Shown here one piece after another: positions 14,071 to 25,597 of a stretch of DNA of 64,000 bases. A program made the translations under genes and the position numbers. The notes beneath the pieces were generated by a model. That model was not told where the DNA came from and searched no databases. It saw only the letters and a program-made list of their open reading frames with translations. Where the stretch lies: positions 744,001 through 808,000 of the forward strand of contig NW_026870454.1 in NCBI RefSeq assembly GCF_963576545.1. Reading direction: 5' to 3'. Source of the DNA: Limanda limanda (Eukaryota > Chordata > Actinopteri > Pleuronectiformes > Pleuronectidae). Each line of letters begins with the position of its first letter. Position 1 is the stretch's first letter.

Positions 14071-15630
14071 GTGGGGGTAGAGCCTACTTGCAAGTCTCTC
14101 CGACCTTCACAAAAAAAGTTATTCAAGAATATCTCTTTCTCCTATGTGCTTTCATCTCTAACCCTAACCCTAACCCTTCCGAAAGTCGGAGAAGCTCAAG
14201 GATGGTACCGATCGATGCGCGCTACCCCATTTAGTGGGGGTAGAGCCTACTTGCAAGTCTCTCCGACCTTCACAAAAAAAGTTATTCAAGAATATCTCCT
14301 CAGATTTGGGGGAATTTCGTCGGTCGACCTCTTCCGAAGGTCGTACAAGCTCGGAGATGGTACCAATCGATCTGCAGGACCCAAATTAGTCCAGATGCAA
14401 CCACTTTACAAGTCTCTCCGACCTTCACAAAAAAAGTTATTCAAGAATATCTCTTTCTCCTATGTGCTTTCATCCCTAACCCTAACCCTAACCCTTCCGA
14501 AAGTCGGAGAAGCTCAAAGATGGTACCGATCGATGCGCGCTACCCCATTTAGTGGGGGTAGAGCCTACTTGCAAGTCTCTCCGACCTTCACAAAAAAAGT
14601 TATTCAAGAATATCTCTTTCTCCTATGTGCTTTCATCCCTAACCCTAACCCTAACCCTTCCGAAAGTCGGAGAAGCTCAAGGATGGTACCGATCGATGCG
14701 CGCTACCCCATTTAGTGGGGGTAGAGCCTACTTGCAAGTCTCTCCGACCTTCACAAAAAAAGTTATTCAAGAATATCTCCTCAGATTTGGGGGAATTTCG
14801 TCGGTCGACCTCTTCCGAAGGTCGTACAAGCTCGGGGATGGTACCAATCGATCAGCAGGACCCAAATTAGTCCAGATGCAACCACTTTCCAAGTCTCTCC
14901 GACCTTCACAAAAAAAGTTATTCAAGAATATCTCTTTCTCCTATGTGCTTTCATCCCTAACCCTAACCCTAACCCTTCCGAAAGTCGGAGAAGCTCAAAG
15001 ATGGTACCGATCGATGCGCGCTACCCCATTTAGTGGGGGTAGAGCCTACTTGCAAGTCTCTCCGACCTTCACAAAAAAAGTTATTCAAGAATATCTCCTC
15101 AGATTTGGGGGAATTTCGTCGGTCGACCTCTTCTGAAGGTCGTACAAGCTCGGGGATGGTACCAATCGATCCGCAGGACCCAAATTAGTCCAGATGCAAC
15201 CACTTTCCAAGTCTCTCCGACCTTCACAAAAGAAGTTATTCAAGAATATCTCTTTCTCCTATGTGCTTTCATCCCTAACCCTAACCCTAACCCTTCCGAA
15301 AGTCGGAGAAGCTCAAGGATGGTACCGATCGATGCGCGCTACCCCATTTAGTGGGGGTAGAGCCTACTTGCAAGTCTCTCCGACCTTCACAAAAAAAGTT
15401 ATTCAAGAATATCTCTTTCTCCTATGTGCTTTCATCCCTAACCCTAACCCTAACCCTTCCGAAAGTCAGAGAAGCTCAAGGATGGTACCGATCGATGCGC
15501 GCTACCCCATTTAGTGGGGGTAGAGCCTACTTGCAAGTCTCTCCGACCTTCACAAAAAAAGTTATTCAAGAATATCTCCTCAGATTTGGGGGAATTTCGT
15601 CGGTCGACCTCTTCCGAAGGTCGTACAAGC
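14071..15630 (+). repeat. Higher-order block of array A, copy 1 of 3
   Basis: Rare variants occur here in a fixed order: CATCTCTAACC (14157), TTCTGA in A2 (15134), CACAAAAGAAG (near 15230) and AGTCAGAGAAG (15467). The same variants recur 3,677 bp later and again 4,478 bp after that. The first interval equals fourteen 163-bp plus nine 155-bp monomers. Limits are approximate, because all monomers look alike outside the diagnostic positions. The first two copies appear to extend further on both sides. Confidence 0.8.
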
Positions 15631-17747
15631 TCTGGGATGGTACCAATCGATCCGCAGGACCCAAATTAGTCCAGATGCAACCACTTTCCAAGTCTCTCCG
15701 ACCTTCACAAAAAAAGTTATTCAAGAATATCTCTTTCTCCTATGTGCTTTCATCCCTAACCCTAACCCTAACCCTTCCGAAAGTCGGAGAAGCTCAAGGA
15801 TGGTACCGATCGATGCGCGCTACGCCATTTAGTGGGGGTAGAGCCTACTTGCAAGTCTCTCCGACCTTCACAAAAAAAGTTATTCAAGAATATCTCTTTC
15901 TCCTATGTGCTTTCATCCCTAACCCTAACCCTAACCCTTCCGAAAGTCGGAGAAGCTCAAGGATGGTACCGATCGATGCGCGCTACCCCATTTAGTGGGG
16001 GTAGAGCCTACTTGCAAGTCTCTCCGACCTTCACAAAAAAAGTTATTCAAGAATATCTCCTCAGATTTGGGGGAATTTCGTCGGTCGACCTCTTCCGAAG
16101 GTCGTACAAGCTCGGGGATGGTACCAATCGATCCGCAGGACCCAAATTAGTCCAGATGCAACCACTTTCCAAGTCTCTCCGACCTTCACAAAAAAAGTTA
16201 TTCAAGAATATCTCTTTCTCCTATGTGCTTTCATCCCTAACCCTAACCCTAACCCTTCCGAAAGTCGGAGAAGCTCAAGGATGGTACCGATCGATGCGCG
16301 CTACCCCATTTAGTGGGGGTAGAGCCTACTTGCAAGTCTCTCCGACCTTCACAAAAAAAGTTATTCAAGAATATCTCCTCAGATTTGGGGGAATTTCGTC
16401 GGTCGACCTCTTCTGAAGGTCGTAAAAGCTCGGGGATGGTACCAATCGATCCGCAGGACCCAAATTAGTACAGATGCAACCACTTTACAAGTCTCTCCGA
16501 CCTTCACAAAAAAAGTTATTCAAGAATATCTCTTTCTCCTATGTGCTTTCATCCCTAACCCTAACCCTAACCCTTCCGAAAGTCGGAGAAGCTCAAGGAT
16601 GGTACCGATCGATGCGCGCTACCCCATTTAGTGGGGGTAGAGCCTACTTGCAAGTCTCTCCGACCTTCACAAAAAAAGTTATTCAAGAATATCTCCTCAG
16701 ATTTGGGGGAATTTCGTCGGTCGACCTCTTCCGAAGGTCGTACAAGCTCGGGGATGGTACCAATCGATCAGCAGGACCCAAATTAGTCCAGATGCAACCA
16801 CTTTCCAAGTCTCTCCGACCTTCACAAAAAAAGTTATTCAAGAATATCTCTTTCTCCTATGTGCTTTCATCCCTAACCCTAACCCTAACCCTTCCGAAAG
16901 TCGGAGAAGCTCAAAGATGGTACCGATCGATGCGCGCTACCCCATTTAGTGGGGGTAGAGCCTACTTGCAAGTCTCTCCGACCTTCACAAAAAAAGTTAT
17001 TCAAGAATATCTCCTCAGATTTGGGGGAATTTCGTCGGTCGACCTCTTCTGAAGGTCGTACAAGCTCGGGGATGGTACCAATCGATCCGCAGGACCCAAA
17101 TTAGTCCAGATGCAACCACTTTCCAAGTCTCTCCGACCTTCACAAAAGAAGTTATTCAAGAATATCTCTTTCTCCTATGTGCTTTCATCCCTAACCCTAA
17201 CCCTAACCCTTCCGAAAGTCGGAGAAGCTCAAGGATGGTACCGATCGATGCGCGCTACCCCATTTAGTGGGGGTAGAGCCTACTTGCAAGTCTCTCCGAC
17301 CTTCACAAAAAAAGTTATTCAAGAATATCTCTTTCTCCTATGTGCTTTCATCCCTAACCCTAACCCTAACCCTTCCGAAAGTCGGAGAAGCTCAAGGATG
17401 GTACCGATCGATGCGCGCTACCCCATTTAGTGGGGGTAGAGCCTACTTGCAAGTCTCTCCGACCTTCGCAAAAAAAGTTATTCAAGAATATCTCCTCAGA
17501 TTTGGGGGAATTTCGTCGGTCGACCTCTTCCGAAGGTCGTACAAGCTCGGGGATGGTACCAATCGATCTGCAGGACCCAAATTAGTCCAGATGCAACCAC
17601 TTTCCAAGTCTCTCCGACCTTCACAAAAAAAGTTATTCAAGAATATCTCTTTCTCCTATGTGCTTTCATCCCTAACCCTAACCCTAACCCTTCCGAAAGT
17701 CGGAGAAGCTCAAGGATGGTACCGATCGATGCGCGCTACGCCATTTA

Positions 17748-19307
17748 GTGGGGGTAGAGCCTACTTGCAAGTCTCTCCGACCTTCACAAAAAAAGTTATT
17801 CAAGAATATCTCTTTCTCCTATGTGCTTTCATCTCTAACCCTAACCCTAACCCTTCCGAAAGTCGGAGAAGCTCAAGGATGGTACCGATCGATGCGCGCT
17901 ACCCCATTTAGTGGGGGTAGAGCCTACTTGCAAGTCTCTCCGACCTTCACAAAAAAAGTTATTCAAGAATATCTCCTCAGATTTGGGGGAATTTCGTCGG
18001 TCGACCTCTTCCGAAGGTCGTACAAGCTCGGAGATGGTACCAATCGATCTGCAGGACCCAAATTAGTCCAGATGCAACCACTTTCCAAGTCTCTCCGACC
18101 TTCACAAAAAAAGTTATTCAAGAATATCTCTTTCTCCTATGTGCTTTCATCCCTAACCCTAACCCTAACCCTTCCGAAAGTCGGAGAAGCTCAAAGATGG
18201 TACCGATCGATGCGCGCTACCCCATTTAGTGGGGGTAGAGCCTACTTGCAAGTCTCTCCGACCTTCACAAAAAAAGTTATTCAAGAATATCTCTTTCTCC
18301 TATGTGCTTTCATCCCTAACCCTAACCCTAACCCTTCCGAAAGTCGGAGAAGCTCAAGGATGGTACCGATCGATGCGCGCTACCCCATTTAGTGGGGGTA
18401 GAGCCTACTTGCAAGTCTCTCCGACCTTCACAAAAAAAGTTATTCAAGAATATCTCCTCAGATTTGGGGGAATTTCGTCGGTCGACCTCTTCCGAAGGTC
18501 GTACAAGCTCGGGGATGGTACCAATCGATCAGCAGGACCCAAATTAGTCCAGATGCAACCACTTTCCAAGTCTCTCCGACCTTCACAAAAAAAGTTATTC
18601 AAGAATATCTCTTTCTCCTATGTGCTTTCATCCCTAACCCTAACCCTAACCCTTCCGAAAGTCGGAGAAGCTCAAAGATGGTACCGATCGATGCGCGCTA
18701 CCCCATTTAGTGGGGGTAGAGCCTACTTGCAAGTCTCTCCGACCTTCACAAAAAAAGTTATTCAAGAATATCTCCTCAGATTTGGGGGAATTTCGTCGGT
18801 CGACCTCTTCTGAAGGTCGTACAAGCTCGGGGATGGTACCAATCGATCCGCAGGACCCAAATTAGTCCAGATGCAACCACTTTCCAAGTCTCTCCGACCT
18901 TCACAAAAGAAGTTATTCAAGAATATCTCTTTCTCCTATGTGCTTTCATCCCTAACCCTAACCCTAACCCTTCCGAAAGTCGGAGAAGCTCAAGGATGGT
19001 ACCGATCGATGCGCGCTACCCCATTTAGTGGGGGTAGAGCCTACTTGCAAGTCTCTCCGACCTTCACAAAAAAAGTTATTCAAGAATATCTCTTTCTCCT
19101 ATGTGCTTTCATCCCTAACCCTAACCCTAACCCTTCCGAAAGTCAGAGAAGCTCAAGGATGGTACCGATCGATGCGCGCTACCCCATTTAGTGGGGGTAG
19201 AGCCTACTTGCAAGTCTCTCCGACCTTCACAAAAAAAGTTATTCAAGAATATCTCCTCAGATTTGGGGGAATTTCGTCGGTCGACCTCTTCCGAAGGTCG
19301 TACAAGC
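17748..19307 (+). repeat. Higher-order block of array A, copy 2 of 3
   Basis: Diagnostic variants lie at 17834, 18811 and 19144, exactly 3,677 bp after those of copy 1. Copies 1 and 2 also share GCTCTGGGATGG (15631 and 19308), which the third copy lacks. Copy 2 differs by CTTTCCAAG where copies 1 and 3 have CTTTACAAG (14403 and 22561). The mixed sharing suggests point change or gene conversion after duplication. Confidence 0.8.
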
Positions 19308-19999
19308 TCTGGGATGGTACCAATCGATCCGCAGGACCCAAATTAGTCCAGATGCAACCACTTTCCAAGTCTCTCCGACCTTCACAAAAAAAGTTATTCA
19401 AGAATATCTCTTTCTCCTATGTGCTTTCATCCCTAACCCTAACCCTAACCCTTCCGAAAGTCGGAGAAGCTCAAGGATGGTACCGATCGATGCGCGCTAC
19501 GCCATTTAGTGGGGGTAGAGCCTACTTGCAAGTCTCTCCGACCTTCACAAAAAAAGTTATTCAAGAATATCTCTTTCTCCTATGTGCTTTCATCCCTAAC
19601 CCTAACCCTAACCCTTCCGAAAGTCGGAGAAGCTCAAGGATGGTACCGATCGATGCGCGCTACCCCATTTAGTGGGGGTAGAGCCTACTTGCAAGTCTCT
19701 CCGACCTTCACAAAAAAAGTGATTCAAGAATATCTCCTCAGATTTGGGGGAATTTCGTCGGTCGACCTCTTCCGAAGGTCGTACAAGCTCGGGGATGGTA
19801 CCAATCGATCCGCAGGACCCAAATTAGTCCAGATGCAACCACTTTCCAAGTCTCTCCGACCTTCACAAAAAAAGTTATTCAAGAATATCTCTTTCTCCTA
19901 TGTGCTTTCATCCCTAACCCTAACCCTAACCCTTCCGAAAGTCGGAGAAGCTCAAGGATGGTACCGATCGATGTGCGCTACCCCATTTAGTGGGGGTAG

Positions 20000-21600
20000 A
20001 GCCTACTTGCAAGTCTCTCCGACCTTCACAAAAAAAGTTATTCAAGAATATCTCCTCAGATTTGGGGGAATTTCGTCGGTCGACCTCTTACGAAGGTCGT
20101 TCAAGCTCGGGGATGGTACCAATCGATCCGCAGGACCCAAATTAGTCCAGATGCAACCACTTTCCAAGTCTCTCCGACCTTCACAAAAAAAGTTATTCAA
20201 GAATATCTCTTTCTCCTATGTGCTTTCATCCCTAACCCTAACCCTAACCCTTCCGAAAGTCGGAGAAGCTCAAGGATGGTACCGATCGATGCGCGCTACC
20301 CCATTTAGTGGGGGTAGAGCCTACTTGCAAGTCTCTTTGACCTTCACAAAAAAAGTTATTCAAGAATATCTCTTTCTCCTATGTGCTTTCATCCCTAACC
20401 CTAACCCTAACCCTTCCGAAAGTCGGAGAAGCTCAAGGATGGTACCGATCGATGCGCGCTACCCCATTTAGTGGGGGTAGAGCCTACTTGCAAGTCTCTC
20501 CGACCTTCACAAAAAAAGTTATTCAAGAATATCTCCTCAGATTTGGGGGAATTTCGTCGGTCGACCTCTTCCGAAGGTCGTACAAGCTCGGGGATGGTAC
20601 CAATCGATCCGCAGGACCCAAATTAGTCCAGATGCAACCACTTTCCAAGTCTCTTCGACCTTCACAAAAAAAGTTATTCAAGAATATCTCTTTCTCCTAT
20701 GTGCTTTCATCCCTAACCCTAACCCTAACCCTTCCGAAAGTCGGAGAAGCTCAAGGATGGTACTGATCGATGCGCGCTACCCCATTTAGTGGGGGTAGAG
20801 CCTACTTGCAAGTCTCTCCGACCTTCACAAAAAAAGTTATTCAAGAATATCTCCTCAGATTTGGGGGAATTTCGTCGGTATACCTCTTCCGAAGGTCGTA
20901 CAAGCTCGGGGATGGTACCAATCGATCCGCAGGACCCAAATTAGTCCAGATGCAACCACTTTCCAAGTCTCTCCGACCTTCACAAAAAAAGTTATTCAAG
21001 AATATCTCTTTCTCCTATGTGCTTTCATCCCTAACCCTAACCCTAACCCTTCCGAAAGTCGGAGAAGCTCAAGAATGGTACCGATCGATGCGCGCTACCC
21101 TATTTAGTGGGGGTAGAGCCTACTTGCAAGTCTCTCCGACCTTCACAAAAAAAGTTATTCAAGAATATCTCTTTCTCCTATGTGATTTCATCCCTAACCC
21201 TAACCCTTCCGAAAGTCGGAGAAGCTCAAGGATGGTACCGATCGATGCGCGCTACCCCATTTAGTGGGGGTAGAGCCTACTTGCAAGTCTCTCCGACCTT
21301 CACAAAAAAAGTTATTCAAGAATATCTCTTTCTCCTATGTGCTTTCATCCCTAACCCTAACCCTAACCCTTCCGAAAGTCGGAGAAGCTCAAGGATGGTA
21401 CCGATCGATGCGCGCTACCCCATTTAGTGGGGGTAGAGCCTACTTGCAAGTCTCTCCGACCTTCACAAAAAAAGTTATTCAAGAATATCTCCTCAGATTT
21501 GGGGGAATTTCGTCGGTCGACCTCTTACGAAGGTCGTTCAAGCTCGGGGATGGTACCAATCGATCCGCAGGACCCAAATTAGTCCAGATGCAACCACTTT
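20000..21600 (+). repeat. Array A block duplicated at 3,997-bp offset, left copy
   Basis: Five unusual changes occur together: CTCTTTGACC (about 20334), CTCTTCGACC (about 20652), GGTACTGATCG (about 20759), GGTATACCTC (about 20876) and TGTGATTTCATC (about 21180). All five recur 3,997 bp downstream. The left limit is set by GATGTGCGC (19972), which the partner lacks. The right limit is set by CACAAAAGAAG (about 21619), also absent there. Confidence 0.82.
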
Positions 21601-22225
21601 CCAAGTCTCTCCGACCTTCACAAAAGAAGTTATTCAAGAATATCTCTTTCTCCTATGTGCTTTCATCCCTAACCCTAACCCTAACCCTTCCGAAAGTCGG
21701 AGAAGCTCAAGGATGGTACCGATCGATGCGCGCTACCCCATTTAGTGGGGGTAGAGCCTACTTGCAAGTCTCTCCGACCTTCACAAAAAAAGTTATTCAA
21801 GAATATCTCTTTCTCCTATGTGCTTTCATCCCTAACCCTAACCCTAACCCTTCCGAAAGTCGGAGAAGCTCAAGGATGGTACCGATCGATGCGCGCTACC
21901 CCATTTAGTGGGGGTAGAGCCTACTTGCAAGTCTCTCCGACCTTCACAAAAAAAGTTATTCAAGAATATCTCCTCAGATTTGGGGGAATTTCGTCGGTCG
22001 ACCTCTTCCGAAGGTCGTACAAGCTCGGGGATGGTACCAATCGATCTGCAGGACCCAAATTAGTCCAGATGCAACCACTTTCCAAGTCTCTCCGACCTTC
22101 ACAAAAAAAGTTATTCAAGAATATCTCTTTCTCCTATGTGCTTTCATCCCTAACCCTAACCCTAACCCTTCCGAAAGTCGGAGAAGCTCAAGGATGGTAC
22201 CGATCGATGCGCGCTACGCCATTTA

Positions 22226-23785
22226 GTGGGGGTAGAGCCTACTTGCAAGTCTCTCCGACCTTCACAAAAAAAGTTATTCAAGAATATCTCTTTCTCCTAT
22301 GTGCTTTCATCTCTAACCCTAACCCTAACCCTTCCGAAAGTCGGAGAAGCTCAAGGATGGTACCGATCGATGCGCGCTACCCCATTTAGTGGGGGTAGAG
22401 CCTACTTGCAAGTCTCTCCGACCTTCACAAAAAAAGTTATTCAAGAATATCTCCTCAGATTTGGGGGAATTTCGTCGGTCGACCTCTTCCGAAGGTCGTA
22501 CAAGCTCGGAGATGGTACCAATCGATCTGCAGGACCCAAATTAGTCCAGATGCAACCACTTTACAAGTCTCTCCGACCTTCACAAAAAAAGTTATTCAAG
22601 AATATCTCTTTCTCCTATGTGCTTTCATCCCTAACCCTAACCCTAACCCTTCCGAAAGTCGGAGAAGCTCAAAGATGGTACCGATCGATGCGCGCTACCC
22701 CATTTAGTGGGGGTAGAGCCTACTTGCAAGTCTCTCCGACCTTCACAAAAAAAGTTATTCAAGAATATCTCTTTCTCCTATGTGCTTTCATCCCTAACCC
22801 TAACCCTAACCCTTCCGAAAGTCGGAGAAGCTCAAGGATGGTACCGATCGATGCGCGCTACCCCATTTAGTGGGGGTAGAGCCTACTTGCAAGTCTCTCC
22901 GACCTTCACAAAAAAAGTTATTCAAGAATATCTCCTCAGATTTGGGGGAATTTCGTCGGTCGACCTCTTCCGAAGGTCGTACAAGCTCGGGGATGGTACC
23001 AATCGATCAGCAGGACCCAAATTAGTCCAGATGCAACCACTTTCCAAGTCTCTCCGACCTTCACAAAAAAAGTTATTCAAGAATATCTCTTTCTCCTATG
23101 TGCTTTCATCCCTAACCCTAACCCTAACCCTTCCGAAAGTCGGAGAAGCTCAAAGATGGTACCGATCGATGCGCGCTACCCCATTTAGTGGGGGTAGAGC
23201 CTACTTGCAAGTCTCTCCGACCTTCACAAAAAAAGTTATTCAAGAATATCTCCTCAGATTTGGGGGAATTTCGTCGGTCGACCTCTTCTGAAGGTCGTAC
23301 AAGCTCGGGGATGGTACCAATCGATCCGCAGGACCCAAATTAGTCCAGATGCAACCACTTTCCAAGTCTCTCCGACCTTCACAAAAGAAGTTATTCAAGA
23401 ATATCTCTTTCTCCTATGTGCTTTCATCCCTAACCCTAACCCTAACCCTTCCGAAAGTCGGAGAAGCTCAAGGATGGTACCGATCGATGCGCGCTACCCC
23501 ATTTAGTGGGGGTAGAGCCTACTTGCAAGTCTCTCCGACCTTCACAAAAAAAGTTATTCAAGAATATCTCTTTCTCCTATGTGCTTTCATCCCTAACCCT
23601 AACCCTAACCCTTCCGAAAGTCAGAGAAGCTCAAGGATGGTACCGATCGATGCGCGCTACCCCATTTAGTGGGGGTAGAGCCTACTTGCAAGTCTCTCCG
23701 ACCTTCACAAAAAAAGTTATTCAAGAATATCTCCTCAGATTTGGGGGAATTTCGTCGGTCGACCTCTTCCGAAGGTCGTACAAGC
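22226..23785 (+). repeat. Higher-order block of array A, copy 3 of 3
   Basis: The diagnostic variants of this block fall at 22312, 23289 and 23622, each 4,478 bp after copy 2. It carries GCTCGGGGATGG at the position where copies 1 and 2 have GCTCTGGGATGG. It lies between the two copies of the separate 3,997-bp-offset block, so the duplication events are interleaved. Confidence 0.78.
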
Positions 23786-23996
23786 TCGGGGATGGTACCA
23801 ATCGATCCGCAGGACCCAAATTAGTCCAGATGCAACCACTTTCCAAGTCTCTCCGACCTTCACAAAAAAAGTTATTCAAGAATATCTCTTTCTCCTATGT
23901 GCTTTCATCCCTAACCCTAACCCTAACCCTTCCGAAAGTCGGAGAAGCTCAAGGATGGTACCGATCGATGCGCGCTACCCCATTTAGTGGGGGTAG

Positions 23997-25597
23997 AGCC
24001 TACTTGCAAGTCTCTCCGACCTTCACAAAAAAAGTTATTCAAGAATATCTCCTCAGATTTGGGGGAATTTCGTCGGTCGACCTCTTACGAAGGTCGTTCA
24101 AGCTCGGGGATGGTACCAATCGATCCGCAGGACCCAAATTAGTCCAGATGCAACCACTTTCCAAGTCTCTCCGACCTTCACAAAAAAAGTTATTCAAGAA
24201 TATCTCTTTCTCCTATGTGCTTTCATCCCTAACCCTAACCCTAACCCTTCCGAAAGTCGGAGAAGCTCAAGGATGGTACCGATCGATGCGCGCTACCCCA
24301 TTTAGTGGGGGTAGAGCCTACTTGCAAGTCTCTTTGACCTTCACAAAAAAAGTTATTCAAGAATATCTCTTTCTCCTATGTGCTTTCATCCCTAACCCTA
24401 ACCCTAACCCTTCCGAAAGTCGGAGAAGCTCAAGGATGGTACCGATCGATGCGCGCTACCCCATTTAGTGGGGGTAGAGCCTACTTGCAAGTCTCTCCGA
24501 CCTTCACAAAAAAAGTTATTCAAGAATATCTCCTCAGATTTGGGGGAATTTCGTCGGTCGACCTCTTCCGAAGGTCGTACAAGCTCGGGGATGGTACCAA
24601 TCGATCCGCAGGACCCAAATTAGTCCAGATGCAACCACTTTCCAAGTCTCTTCGACCTTCACAAAAAAAGTTATTCAAGAATATCTCTTTCTCCTATGTG
24701 CTTTCATCCCTAACCCTAACCCTAACCCTTCCGAAAGTCGGAGAAGCTCAAGGATGGTACTGATCGATGCGCGCTACCCCATTTAGTGGGGGTAGAGCCT
24801 ACTTGCAAGTCTCTCCGACCTTCACAAAAAAAGTTATTCAAGAATATCTCCTCAGATTTGGGGGAATTTCGTCGGTATACCTCTTCCGAAGGTCGTACAA
24901 GCTCGGGGATGGTACCAATCGATCCGCAGGACCCAAATTAGTCCAGATGCAACCACTTTCCAAGTCTCTCCGACCTTCACAAAAAAGGTTATTCAAGAAT
25001 ATCTCTTTCTCCTATGTGCTTTCATCCCTAACCCTAACCCTAACCCTTCCGAAAGTCGGAGAAGCTCAAGAATGGTACCGATCGATGCGCGCTACCCTAT
25101 TTAGTGGGGGTAGAGCCTACTTGCAAGTCTCTCCGACCTTCACAAAAAAAGTTATTCAAGAATATCTCTTTCTCCTATGTGATTTCATCCCTAACCCTAA
25201 CCCTTCCGAAAGTCGGAGAAGCTCAAGGATGGTACCGATCGATGCGCGCTACCCCATTTAGTGGGGGTAGAGCCTACTTGCAAGTCTCTCCGACCTTCAC
25301 AAAAAAAGTTATTCAAGAATATCTCTTTCTCCTATGTGCTTTCATCCCTAACCCTAACCCTAACCCTTCCGAAAGTCGGAGAAGCTCAAGGATGGTACCG
25401 ATCGATGCGCGCTACCCCATTTAGTGGGGGTAGAGCCTACTTGCAAGTCTCTCCGACCTTCACAAAAAAAGTTATTCAAGAATATCTCCTCAGATTTGGG
25501 GGAATTTCGTCGGTCGACCTCTTACGAAGGTCGTTCAAGCTCGGGGATGGTACCAATCGATCCGCAGGACCCAAATTAGTCCAGATGCAACCACTTT
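23997..25597 (+). repeat. Array A block duplicated at 3,997-bp offset, right copy
   Basis: This copy carries the same five tag variants as the left copy. The one difference I noticed inside the shared part is CAAAAAAGGTT (near 24982) instead of CAAAAAAAGTT. Near-identity over about 1.6 kb points to a recent amplification compared with the general divergence between A monomers. Confidence 0.82.
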
